Shown piece by piece: positions 1 to 8,160 of a stretch of 64,000 nucleotides of DNA; position 1 is the stretch's first letter, and each line of letters begins with the position of its first letter. This DNA is from Candidatus Litorirhabdus singularis (GTDB lineage Bacteria > Pseudomonadota > Gammaproteobacteria > Pseudomonadales > Halieaceae). The position numbers and the translations under genes were made by a program. Location of the stretch: NCBI RefSeq assembly GCF_026262625.1, contig NZ_SHNN01000003.1:62001-126000 (forward strand). The letters run 5' to 3'. The notes below the pieces were generated by a model, which was not told where the DNA came from, did no database searches, and saw only the letters and a list, made by a program, of their open reading frames with translations.

Positions 1-534
1 GAAGAAGACGCTTTAGGCGGAGATCAGAGTGGCGATGATGCTAAGCTTCTCGCTGGTCTGACTTGGGACGTTACGGCAAAAACGACTGGCGTTTTCAAGA
101 TAGGATACCGTAGTCGTAACTACGATGATGCCCGTTTCTCGGAGCAACAGGGTCTGGCCTTGTTTCTCGATGCTTCCTGGCGCCCCGATATTCACACAAC
201 GGTAATTTTTGGTGCTGGTAAGGACAATCAGAATTCAGGGCAGAGAGGTGCCGGTGGCAGTGTGAGGGCTTACGGATATGTTGCAGCTATTCGCGATATT
301 ACGGACCTTACACGGTTTAAAGTGGACTTCAAGTTTACTAACGACGAGTTCGAGAATTTTGCCAATCGTAAAGACAAACGATGGGATGCAGGCGTTGGGC
401 TCGAATATAGCCTGCTGAACTGGCTCGATGTTGGGGTCGCCTACCGTGTCCAGAATCGTGAATCAAACGTGGATATTTTCGATTTCCGCAGTAATGCAAT
501 TATGCTGACTGCGACTACCCGCTTCCCTCAGTAA
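1..534 (+). CDS. Outer-membrane beta-barrel protein, C-terminal part
   Basis: The frame is open from base 1 to the stop at 532-534, so the start lies to the left of the window. The visible 177 residues alternate hydrophobic and polar positions with many aromatics and short polar turns (for example GLEYSLLNWLDVGVAYRVQN), as in outer-membrane beta strands, and end in a barrel-like strand (LTATTRFPQ). This resembles the beta-barrel proteins often encoded beside exopolysaccharide genes (EpsL/BBP2 type). The family assignment is inferred from the strand pattern and the polysaccharide neighbours. There is no catalytic motif to anchor it. Confidence 0.6.
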   Translation, partial: EEDALGGDQSGDDAKLLAGLTWDVTAKTTGVFKIGYRSRNYDDARFSEQQGLALFLDASWRPDIHTTVIFGAGKDNQNSGQRGAGGSVRAYGYVAAIRDITDLTRFKVDFKFTNDEFENFANRKDKRWDAGVGLEYSLLNWLDVGVAYRVQNRESNVDIFDFRSNAIMLTATTRFPQ

Positions 535-557
535 GTGCGCTCAGGCGGCGGATATGT

Positions 558-755
558 TCATGCAGTGGACGGACGGGGTGGGTTGTTAACTTCGCTGACG
601 AAAAGATCCAATATCTTGCCTTTTTCCAGATAGTCTTCTGCATACTTTAGCGCCACGGGGTTAGGAGTTGGCAATGCAAGTGTTGCCAATATTCCATCAT
701 ACAGAGCAATCGTAGACTCTGGCTCTACTAACCTAGCGATACCATTATACTGATA
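558..755 (-). pseudogene. Remnant of a glycosyltransferase C-terminus
   Basis: A minus-strand frame reads NGIARLVEPES, then a helix-like stretch and YAEDYLEKGKILDLFVSEV before its stop. This pattern (a loop like G-x-x-x-x-V-x-P, a spacer, then YAexxLxKxxIL) is how WcaI-like GT4 glycosyltransferases end. Only about 60 residues survive. The frame is cut off upstream where the IS3-like fragment begins near 769, so an insertion probably truncated the gene. The assignment rests on motif resemblance alone; a chance frame is the alternative. Confidence 0.38.
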
Positions 756-768
756 GCACAGCAAGCAA

Positions 769-960
769 TGGACCCCAGTGATTGGACAGCGAATTGATAG
801 GTATAAGTGTTTCCTCCGTCATGAGCACAGTGCTCAGAGGAGAAACAATGAGAAGACCAAGACGAAACCATTCACCTGAATTCAAGGCCAAGGTGGTATT
901 GGCCGCTACTGCTAGAAGTGTCGAAAAAAGATGACACACTATAACCACGTGGTTTAGAGA
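769..960 (+). mobile_element. Left-end fragment of an IS3-family insertion sequence
   Basis: An IS-end-like stretch beginning TGGACCCCAG at 769 is followed at 848 by ATG and a peptide containing RRNHSPEFKAKVVLAA. That is the N-terminal signature of IS3-family OrfA transposases (helix-turn-helix DNA-binding subunit). The frame stops at 932-934 after only 28 residues, and no OrfB with the DDE catalytic domain follows. This is therefore a dead fragment. It lies between a truncated glycosyltransferase tail and the intact GT4 gene, marking past rearrangement of the locus. Confidence 0.65.
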
Positions 961-1619
961 AGATTTGCGCAATGAATCTCTCAAAGTTGGTGATCAGGGT
1001 CACCAGTTGGAATGCTGCCCGGCAGATAATTGGGCCGCTTCTCTCCAACGGCGGAGCTTTCGACTACGCGCTTATTATGATTCAGCCTCATGACATCGAC
1101 GAAGCCCACCAGTGGCTTGGTAAACGCCGCCGCAACCACACCCAAACAATACCGACATCCGGAAAAGCAGCCTAGCCATTTCACGCAGCACAGGGCACAG
1201 AATAGTTCGCCCTCAGCTAGGCTAAAACGCACCTATCTTGGAATTCCTATAGTAACCAGTTTATCTTTTTAGATTCAGCAGACGAGTGCCCGCGCTCCAT
1301 TCATCATCATACGAACTGGATTGTATTTCGCACAAATTTCGGACAAATTTAAGTGGTACAATATCGGCTGTGTTATTCCAAGTTCGATTTGGCGGTGTCT
1401 ACGACATGCAATTCACATGGTCTGTCTACTTAGATCGCGGGCATGCTCTATTCGCCGGAGCATTATTGTATAGTGCGCTGCACCCTTCTAAACATAACAA
1501 TGCAGAAGCAGCTTTTGTCGCTCTACCCTTCTTCATTCACCTTATCTACCTATTCACCTTGGTCAACACTCTATGGCTACTTTCCGGCCTGCCTTTTTTC
1601 CATCCGCAGAACAAACAAA
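961..1619. other. Region without a supportable gene
   Basis: About 660 bases between the IS3 fragment and the GT4 gene. Short frames occur on both strands. One plus-strand frame (1286-1630) has a hydrophobic stretch and would overlap the GT4 start by 11 bases, but it has no recognisable motif or convincing ribosome-binding site. A patch near 1100-1160 reads EAHQWLGKRRRNH, reminiscent of a maturase or reverse-transcriptase segment, but it cannot be followed further. The region is best described as decayed DNA that may also hold the GT4 promoter. Confidence 0.4.
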
Positions 1620-2777
1620 ATGAGAACTAAGAAGGTTTTGTTTATCACCCATGTCGGCGAACCTGGCGGCGCCGAAATGGTAATGATGAATTTTTGTAAT
1701 TCGGCGCACCATAGCACCAGTGTATTAACATTGGAAAATGGGAGTATCAATGAGACGCTTGACACAAGAGGAATCGCTAACAAATCAATAAATTTTTTGG
1801 ATGGAATTAAGGACTTCAAAAGAGAAGATGGTTTTAAGCAAATATTGAAACTGATTCCACGCGTTATTAAGCGTGTCACTTTGCTCAATACAGAGTTAAA
1901 AAAGCATGACATTATTGTATGCTTTTCGCAGAAATCATTTCTACTATGCTCTCTCGCAAAACCATTTAACCGCAAACCTATTATTTGGTTTATGAATGAC
2001 ATTCTATCCAGTGATTACTTTAGCCCTACGCTGCTTCATATACTGAAGCTACTCTCAAAGTTATCTTCTGACCACGTAGTCTTAAACTCAAAAGCCAGCC
2101 TAGAAAAATGGCAAGAAGCCGGCGCAAAAAAGAAGAACATTTCTATCATATACCCATCTATTGACATTTTTGATTTTGAAAAAAAACTTGAAGATACGGT
2201 CAAAATAGATGAATTCAAGTCCAAATACCGCGGAGAAAACACGGCCCTTATTGGGATCTTTGGTCGCCTTACACCTTGGAAAGGTCAAGACCTATTCATT
2301 AGGGCAATTAGTCGACTCAAAAACGTTAACGCCATTGTTGTCGGTGATGCTCTGTTTGGCGAAGCGAAGTACAAACAAGAACTTAATGAATTGGTCTCGG
2401 AGCTAAATCTTCAAGACCGTATCGCTTTTACAGGGCACATTAAGGAAATACCACAGCTCATGTCCATATGCGATGTTATCTGTCATTGCTCAACAACCCC
2501 CGAACCTTTTGGTTTAGTACTGGCGGAAGCAACAATTGCAAAAAGACCTGTTATTGCTAGCGATGGCGGCGGTGCAAAAGAAATTGTCATTCACGGTAAA
2601 ACCGGTCAACTCACCCCTATTGGCAATATTGAAGCTCTTGTAGCTGCGATTGAAAAATACTTGGATGATACTGACTATACAAAAACCATTATCAAAGACG
2701 CATATACACATAGTCTTCAAAATTTTTCAAAAGAGACTATGGTGAAGAAATTGGACTCCATTATAGAAACATTATGA
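1620..2777 (+). CDS. Glycosyltransferase family 4 (GT-B fold)
   Basis: This 385-residue protein should transfer a sugar from a nucleotide donor to a growing lipid-linked glycan at the cytoplasmic face of the inner membrane. The N-terminal domain has the GT4 hallmark GGAE near residue 16. The C-terminal domain has GRLTPWKGQDLFI (donor-binding loop) and the E-x7-E element EPFGLVLAE followed by GGGAKEIV. The start at 1620 (MRTKKVLFITHVGEPGGAE) gives a normal family N-terminus; the frame is open further upstream but that part looks non-coding. The gene is notably A+T-rich compared with the housekeeping genes, which suggests transfer. Donor and acceptor cannot be told from sequence. Confidence 0.85.
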   Translation: MRTKKVLFITHVGEPGGAEMVMMNFCNSAHHSTSVLTLENGSINETLDTRGIANKSINFLDGIKDFKREDGFKQILKLIPRVIKRVTLLNTELKKHDIIVCFSQKSFLLCSLAKPFNRKPIIWFMNDILSSDYFSPTLLHILKLLSKLSSDHVVLNSKASLEKWQEAGAKKKNISIIYPSIDIFDFEKKLEDTVKIDEFKSKYRGENTALIGIFGRLTPWKGQDLFIRAISRLKNVNAIVVGDALFGEAKYKQELNELVSELNLQDRIAFTGHIKEIPQLMSICDVICHCSTTPEPFGLVLAEATIAKRPVIASDGGGAKEIVIHGKTGQLTPIGNIEALVAAIEKYLDDTDYTKTIIKDAYTHSLQNFSKETMVKKLDSIIETL

Positions 2778-2905
2778 GAGGCTAACTTCCGCTACCGCTT
2801 TAAAGTCAAAACGTGATCACGCAGCCTTTCTAAGATTGGTACATTTTTCTACCTCGGTTTCGGCTATAATCGTCTCTCCTAATGGTTCCAACCTGGCAAT
2901 AGACA

Positions 2906-3277
2906 TTGATCAAAACCAAACATCTCTTCGCGTCTTTATTCGTCCTATTGATGGCAGCATTACTGTATGGCATTTTCCGTGCGGAGCCGCCGCAAGAACT
3001 GTTCTCCAATTCGGATAAAGTCGGCCACGTGCTGATCTTCTTCGCTGCAACGTTGAGTGGCAGGCTTTCCGGGATCAGACTGCCGGACTGGGCCTACTGG
3101 CCGCTCTGGGCAGTCCTGGCATTGATGATGGAATACCTGCAAGACGCGCTGTGGCCAACGCGAAATTTCAGTGCTGGAGATGCCTATGCAAACCTTGCCG
3201 GCGTGGTCGCCGCGTTAGTCGTATGGCTGGTGATAAGGCGAGTGCTACGGGGTCTAGCTACCCAAAATCGCGGATGA
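2906..3277 (+). CDS. VanZ-like small membrane protein
   Basis: This 123-residue protein has about four hydrophobic segments, with NSDKVGHVLIFFAATL after the first and MEYLQDALWPTRNFSAGDAYANLAG near the end. The conserved D-K-x-x-H, E-x-x-Q and D-x-x-A-N elements are those of the VanZ-like family. VanZ-like proteins are common in exopolysaccharide clusters, but their biochemical role is not established. The start is taken as TTG at 2906, which places a hydrophobic signal-like segment at the N-terminus; the start is uncertain because no strong ribosome-binding site is visible. It ends 88 bases from the convergent polymerase gene. Confidence 0.7.
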   Translation: MIKTKHLFASLFVLLMAALLYGIFRAEPPQELFSNSDKVGHVLIFFAATLSGRLSGIRLPDWAYWPLWAVLALMMEYLQDALWPTRNFSAGDAYANLAGVVAALVVWLVIRRVLRGLATQNRG

Positions 3278-3364
3278 GTTTTACGAGCAACTGATGGGGC
3301 AGCGCGACACACCTGCCTTCAGAGGCTTCTCCGGGTTCAGCAAAATATTTCCAGCTATCCCGGA

Positions 3365-4753
3365 TCACCGATTCGTATACTGGAAAGTGCCCAGATTTTT
3401 GATCAAACGCCGCTGAAAATTTCGGCGACGTCGAAGGCGCAGCCAGATGATTGATTGTATTATGACAAACAAAATGAGTGATACCACAACCCAATTTCTT
3501 AGGGTTGGCACTATGGTCCAAAATGCTATTTCGATGTTCCACATACTTGGTACAGATGCCAGGTAAAAGCTCAGCAGGAGAGTGTTCCTAAATCGGCCTA
3601 ATATAATGATAAAAACAGCATACCAGGCTAATGGGAAGAGCAGTGCGCCGATAAAGCCGCCGACCATTGCTCCACTAGAAAACATTGAATCACCATAGTC
3701 TATATTACTACTTTTATGGCCTTCTCGGTAATCTGAACTTCTCCAATGATTTTTCTTAAAGAAAGGCTCCATTGACCAATCCAATTTCTCTTTGTCTATA
3801 AGGCCCCCAGGTATGGCCCATAACACTGATGTATACAGTCCCGTAAATACATTTTCTTTGTAATCAGCCGTCGAGGCCGCCGCCACAAAATCTGCAAAAT
3901 CAGTCCGTTGTATTTCGTAAAACATGTTGACACCACCGTATCTGGTTTTGGTCATCTCCGTGAGTGGACCCAGAGTCATCATTAGTGCTAACGGCGCCAT
4001 TAGCATGCTCAGAAGGACCATTGACTTTCGTTTCTTATCGGATTGAATTCTCGAAATTCGTGCAAAGACCAGAATCAGTATGGATAAGAGTAGAGCAAAT
4101 CTTTGTCCCGAGTAATAGGTAATAGCCAAGCCTGCGCATACAAACAGCAATTCATTCCGGAGTGCTTTCTGTTGTGTTCCAAATAGAGCAAAGTAGTAAA
4201 GCGATATAAAGTATCCCGACAGAATTAGAGTGATCTGGGCTGCGCTTAGAAGACTATCGCCGAGGATACTCCCAGTAATCATGAAAAAAGTCGTTACCCC
4301 AAAAATGCAATACATAAGAGGCGTAAATAAACGCTCAACAGACTGATGAATATCTTTAGACTTAAGGTAAAACAAAATCCAGTTCTTCGCGTACAGTTTC
4401 AGGATAATGAAAATTGAAGCGCAAATCACAGATAAACCGAACAGCCTATAAAGTAGTCCTACATCAAATTCGGCATATCTGGCTTCTCCTAAATACTTCA
4501 TAAACGGAACGCCCAAATAGATAATTTGAAGCAAACAGCTAATAGCGAGCGGTGTTTTCAGAAAAGAAGGGTTCTTGCAGTAACTTGAAAAGTTGTAAGC
4601 AATTAAATTATATAGAACGGCATGCATAATACATGCGAACGTAGTGCTTAATTTTCCGCCATCTAACTGACTAGGCCAAAAAACAATAAGTAGCGAATAG
4701 ATAAATATAGATATCAGAACAATGGAGACATCTTGTGTACTTTGTCGAATCAT
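3365..4753 (-). CDS. Wzy-like polysaccharide polymerase / O-antigen ligase-type membrane protein
   Basis: This 462-residue protein is almost entirely hydrophobic, with roughly ten to twelve membrane segments by eye. A large soluble loop lies at about residues 265-345 (FYEIQRTDFADFVAAAST and onward), and the protein ends in a basic tail (RLRRRRNFQRR). This architecture, with one big periplasmic loop late in the sequence, fits oligosaccharide repeat-unit polymerases, which join repeat units in the periplasm. Such proteins share little sequence, so the call rests on topology and on the neighbouring glycan genes. The sequence is A+T-rich like the GT4 gene. An O-antigen ligase is the main alternative. 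Confidence 0.6.
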   Translation of the reverse strand: MIRQSTQDVSIVLISIFIYSLLIVFWPSQLDGGKLSTTFACIMHAVLYNLIAYNFSSYCKNPSFLKTPLAISCLLQIIYLGVPFMKYLGEARYAEFDVGLLYRLFGLSVICASIFIILKLYAKNWILFYLKSKDIHQSVERLFTPLMYCIFGVTTFFMITGSILGDSLLSAAQITLILSGYFISLYYFALFGTQQKALRNELLFVCAGLAITYYSGQRFALLLSILILVFARISRIQSDKKRKSMVLLSMLMAPLALMMTLGPLTEMTKTRYGGVNMFYEIQRTDFADFVAAASTADYKENVFTGLYTSVLWAIPGGLIDKEKLDWSMEPFFKKNHWRSSDYREGHKSSNIDYGDSMFSSGAMVGGFIGALLFPLAWYAVFIIILGRFRNTLLLSFYLASVPSMWNIEIAFWTIVPTLRNWVVVSLILFVIIQSIIWLRLRRRRNFQRRLIKNLGTFQYTNR

Positions 4754-4824
4754 CTTTGATTACTGGCTACCTAATTTGGGATAGACATTGGCACATTGCG
4801 GTGACTGTCGAGGGTTGCAATTTT

Positions 4825-6336
4825 TCACTCCGCCTGCTTTAACGGAGGTCGGGCCCTTTCAAGCGCTGAGAACATGTTTTTTGCAGATTCAAGGTCAGGT
4901 TCCTGCAACCGCGTATCGTCGCGGGACATCATACCAGGGACTGAACCCCGCAACATGCTGCCTACTGCACGCAGCGCATCTTCCCTTGACGCACCCGCCA
5001 ACTTGCTCGGGTTTGACAACAACGCAGTGAGCTCTTGAAGGCTTTCAGGCTTGTAAATACCATCAAAACAATCAAAGAATACCGACCCGAGTACAATTGC
5101 CGGTATACCATAAAAGATCGCTTCCAATCCTACCGTACCAGTCAGTGTAATGACAACAGAGGCATGTGCGACTAATTTGTGAGAGTCCTCAGACGATTCA
5201 GCAAAAATCATACCCGGCATATGCAAAAGCCGACTGTATGTATCAATCTGCCTGCGTCCGAGCATTGGCGAATGCTCTTTTACAACCAGGGACATGTCCG
5301 AGGGTAAAGAGGCCAATATGTTTCGCAGAGTATTCACTTGCTCCTGGTACTCAAAGGCCATTTCTTCGACGGATAATTCTGGCTGATGATGAAGAAAGTA
5401 CATTGCATATTTCCCTTTTCGAATTAGCTCAAAAGGGGTTTGGTGCTTCTTCAGAAAACGCTGGGCCTTTTGGCCATTCCTATACCTCAGATATTTTGCA
5501 AGCGGTGAATATACCTGGCCAGACATTACCCGTGGATTTATCGTCGCTGTGTTAGAACGCTGTCCCAGCCAATCCTTGTTACCCGCCAATAATCGCACAG
5601 GATTTAGTCTAGTCAAAATACCGGGTGCACCTTTGTAGACAGCCCATTTCGTAGATGCTGGTTTCGTTTTTTGCTGGGTAATAGTGTCTAGTTTCTGCTC
5701 AACCCTGATTAACTCTTCACCCGTCATCGGATTATCGGCCATATCCATATAGGCTGTTCGCGCCAAATGCCAGTCCAGGCCGAGACCGGTCTCCATGTAA
5801 ACGCGCTCAGGCCAGACGCGTCCTTGAAAAAAGTGCCCTGCCGGTATGCCTTTCTCGCGCGCAAGACGCCAGATCATCCTATAGGGCGCTGAGTTCGTCT
5901 CCACGAACACTACGTCAGGTTTGAATTCTGCGAGTTCCTCTTCAAGCCGTCTATAAAGTGCGTACATGAACAGGATTGTCCGCGACCCGGTCCAGATCAG
6001 AGGGCCCCTGTTAAGATCGAATTCCAAGGAAGGCTGCCCCCGAAAACGCCGGTCCATCAGAATATCCCTATGAATAAAGAGTGACCCAATACGTTCTTCC
6101 AGGTTCTTCAATTCTTGTGTAGCAACGGTCAAATCCGCATCTGGGCCATCTAGCTCTGACTGGCCGGGCAGGATATCTTTAACCGAATCAAATGACCCAG
6201 TCTCCAGCCCGAATTCACTTTCTTCTCTGCCTATCGTAAGCAATCTTGCTTGCACTGGACCCGCTTTCTTTAGACCATTCATATAGGCCGAATAGTCCAG
6301 AATTTGTTCCTTATGCGTAAAAAGAAGTATTTTCAT
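4825..6336 (-). CDS. Capsule polysaccharide synthesis-like protein
   Basis: This 503-residue soluble protein begins MKILLFTHKEQILDYSAYM. Its C-terminal half has VVKEHSPMLGRR and, further on, TGTVGLEAIFYGIPAIVLG. These match the Capsule_synth family (KpsS/KpsC-like, GT-B related), where the Lys-Glu-His stretch and the G-T-x-G-x-E-A turn belong to the nucleotide-sugar site. A region near residues 135-175 (PDVVFVETNSAPYRMIWRLA) resembles the N-terminal Rossmann half of a glycosyltransferase. It probably adds the unusual acidic sugar made by the upstream genes, but that substrate is inference. It is 94 bases downstream of an oxidoreductase gene in the same direction. Confidence 0.65.
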   Translation of the reverse strand: MKILLFTHKEQILDYSAYMNGLKKAGPVQARLLTIGREESEFGLETGSFDSVKDILPGQSELDGPDADLTVATQELKNLEERIGSLFIHRDILMDRRFRGQPSLEFDLNRGPLIWTGSRTILFMYALYRRLEEELAEFKPDVVFVETNSAPYRMIWRLAREKGIPAGHFFQGRVWPERVYMETGLGLDWHLARTAYMDMADNPMTGEELIRVEQKLDTITQQKTKPASTKWAVYKGAPGILTRLNPVRLLAGNKDWLGQRSNTATINPRVMSGQVYSPLAKYLRYRNGQKAQRFLKKHQTPFELIRKGKYAMYFLHHQPELSVEEMAFEYQEQVNTLRNILASLPSDMSLVVKEHSPMLGRRQIDTYSRLLHMPGMIFAESSEDSHKLVAHASVVITLTGTVGLEAIFYGIPAIVLGSVFFDCFDGIYKPESLQELTALLSNPSKLAGASREDALRAVGSMLRGSVPGMMSRDDTRLQEPDLESAKNMFSALERARPPLKQAE

Positions 6337-6430
6337 TGCTCAGTATTTCCGAGTATTGTCATGATCAGCTGCCACACACCAGTAAAAAAATAGACAAAGT
6401 GATGCTCGAGGTTCTGGCAAAAAATGTATT

Positions 6431-7303
6431 TCAAGTAATGTTAGGGCGGTGATCCAGCGTTTCAAATATACGTTCCATTAATAGGTGTTGAGAGATGGAC
6501 TCCTCTAGGAGAGGCAAATTGCAACTTCCTTTGTCCATTATGTCTTCCACCAGATTGCCTATCAGCCCAGAAAAATACGGAAAATGGGCAATGATGCGCT
6601 CTTCTCGCTTAATATGTGCGTAGTCAAACAGGTAAACTTTCCCGTCTACTCTGATTTCCTGCGCACCGGTAAGAATATCATCGCCCCTATCAATCAGACT
6701 GAATGTCTTATCACTCTCTTCGTCCACAAATACCAGTTCCCCATAAATTTCTTCATACCCGGCTCTCTTGCTGGGAAATACCTTGGAAATATTGGTGTCA
6801 CTTCCCACCTGAAGGTCTGTGATATTCATGTGTCTCTTAAATACATCAATCCAGTGCACTGCATTACAAGCCAGTCCCCAGCCTGACCCAGTGAGTTCTA
6901 CCGTACTGACCGGCTCCGTAAAAAGACAATCAAAGGTTCTACTGCCATACATCCATTGATTGACGAAGGTAGGTACCCGCGGCAGCGAAAGACACTCCTC
7001 AAACTCTTGCCTGGACTTAAACAAGTACTTTTCGAGAATGATGTATCGAGGCTGCAGTTCCAAACAACGTTTGTAGATGTCTAACCGCGGCTGGCAGGAA
7101 GTGGATACCACACATAGGTCGAGCGGCTCAGTTATGTCCTCAAGAGAAGTCAGCAGATTCGCGCCACCCAGGTCCATTTTTTCGAGCTCATGAAGCCGGG
7201 AAGGTGCATCGACGAGAAACAGTTGAGCATCGGGAAAGCTATTCGAGATCCCCTGCACATAGCGCATGCCAATATTGCCAACACCAATAACACAGATATT
7301 CAT
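6431..7303 (-). CDS. Gfo/Idh/MocA-family oxidoreductase (1)
   Basis: This 290-residue predicted NAD(P)-dependent sugar oxidoreductase has a Rossmann nucleotide-binding turn at the N-terminus (ICVIGVGNIGMRYVQ). The segment CNAVHWIDVFKRH supplies the His found in the family's catalytic H-x2-D motif. The usual E-K-P motif is replaced by EKYLF, so the enzyme may be divergent or altered in activity. The start at 7303 is chosen because it forms an ATGA overlap with the stop of the upstream oxidoreductase, indicating translational coupling. It probably oxidises or reduces a ring hydroxyl or keto group on an amino-sugar precursor. Confidence 0.7.
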   Translation of the reverse strand: MNICVIGVGNIGMRYVQGISNSFPDAQLFLVDAPSRLHELEKMDLGGANLLTSLEDITEPLDLCVVSTSCQPRLDIYKRCLELQPRYIILEKYLFKSRQEFEECLSLPRVPTFVNQWMYGSRTFDCLFTEPVSTVELTGSGWGLACNAVHWIDVFKRHMNITDLQVGSDTNISKVFPSKRAGYEEIYGELVFVDEESDKTFSLIDRGDDILTGAQEIRVDGKVYLFDYAHIKREERIIAHFPYFSGLIGNLVEDIMDKGSCNLPLLEESISQHLLMERIFETLDHRPNIT

Positions 7304-8160
7304 TCCATATTGTCCCGCATCCACGCGTGAATTCGACGATGCTCTGCCAACGTAGGCAGCTTGTTGCTGGCTCCGGCGAGCAGGTCGTCGACAATTTCGC
7401 CTAACCCAGGTTTAAGCTGGGTAGGCACATAGGTAAGCGCATTGATGATCGGTCTATAAGACCGTAACGGACTCTCATCATCCGGCTCGTGTACTTCCAT
7501 ACCCTCGGCCGTGCTGAAAGCCTCCAGGGGCTTGGCCTCATAGACATAGCCATTATCGGCATAGAATCGCATAGAGAAATTTTCATTGGCGCCGTAGTTC
7601 ATATTGATAACGATTGGCATGCCACTATCGGCGGACAGCATAAAGCTGGGTGATGATGTTCCTATTCTCGTGGCCGGTCGAAAAGGCCCCGCGAGATACC
7701 AGAGCATATCAATCACGTGGATACTCTGGGTAATCAGGGCATCAACACTTCGTTCTGGTATGACCACAATAATCTTAACGATCTTGCCGCTGTCAATAAT
7801 GTCCTTCATCAAATCTACCCAGTAATAGTAGCGCCTGTTCATGAGTATCGTGATGTCTCGGGTGAGGTCATAGTCTGGCTGGTGGGAAAAGGGCTTCTCA
7901 CAATAGATATTGCCCTGTAACCCGCTGCAAATTTCCTCATGGGATTCAATATTGGTACACACAAGCCAATTGCCCACGTCCGGGCCGATATCTGCGATAG
8001 GTCTTACCGCTAGCTGAGGAAACGTTGATTGAAAAGCAGCTACATTGGCAGAGGTCAGGTCTCTGCTAAAAACCTGAGGAGATATCCCTTTGGATAGTAG
8101 AGCCTTGCAGTACTCCCTGGCCATCGTTGCACAGCCTATGATGCCCCAGCTACTGTTCAC
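7300..8160 (-). CDS. Gfo/Idh/MocA-family oxidoreductase (2)
   Basis: This 286-residue protein has an N-terminal Rossmann segment (WGIIGCATMAREYCKAL), the family motif CEKPFSH, and H-x2-D in SIHVIDMLWYLAG. These are the nucleotide-binding, E-K-P and catalytic His elements of the family. GTG at 8160 is preferred because GGGA lies about five bases before it and it overlaps the aminotransferase stop by 11 bases. An upstream TTG at 8190 would add ten basic residues without family support. It is coupled to a second oxidoreductase downstream, so the two probably act on the same sugar. Substrate unknown. Confidence 0.78.
   Translation of the reverse strand: MNSSWGIIGCATMAREYCKALLSKGISPQVFSRDLTSANVAAFQSTFPQLAVRPIADIGPDVGNWLVCTNIESHEEICSGLQGNIYCEKPFSHQPDYDLTRDITILMNRRYYYWVDLMKDIIDSGKIVKIIVVIPERSVDALITQSIHVIDMLWYLAGPFRPATRIGTSSPSFMLSADSGMPIVINMNYGANENFSMRFYADNGYVYEAKPLEAFSTAEGMEVHEPDDESPLRSYRPIINALTYVPTQLKPGLGEIVDDLLAGASNKLPTLAEHRRIHAWMRDNME

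Noticed and set aside
1080-1180. Group II intron reverse transcriptase-like peptide (EAHQWLGKRRRNH)
   Set aside because: Resemblance covers only about 20 residues, needs a frameshift to extend, and nothing of the catalytic domain is present.
1286-1630. Plus-strand frame with hydrophobic C-terminal half overlapping the GT4 start
   Set aside because: No family-like motif, no credible ribosome-binding site; described as part of the intergenic region instead.
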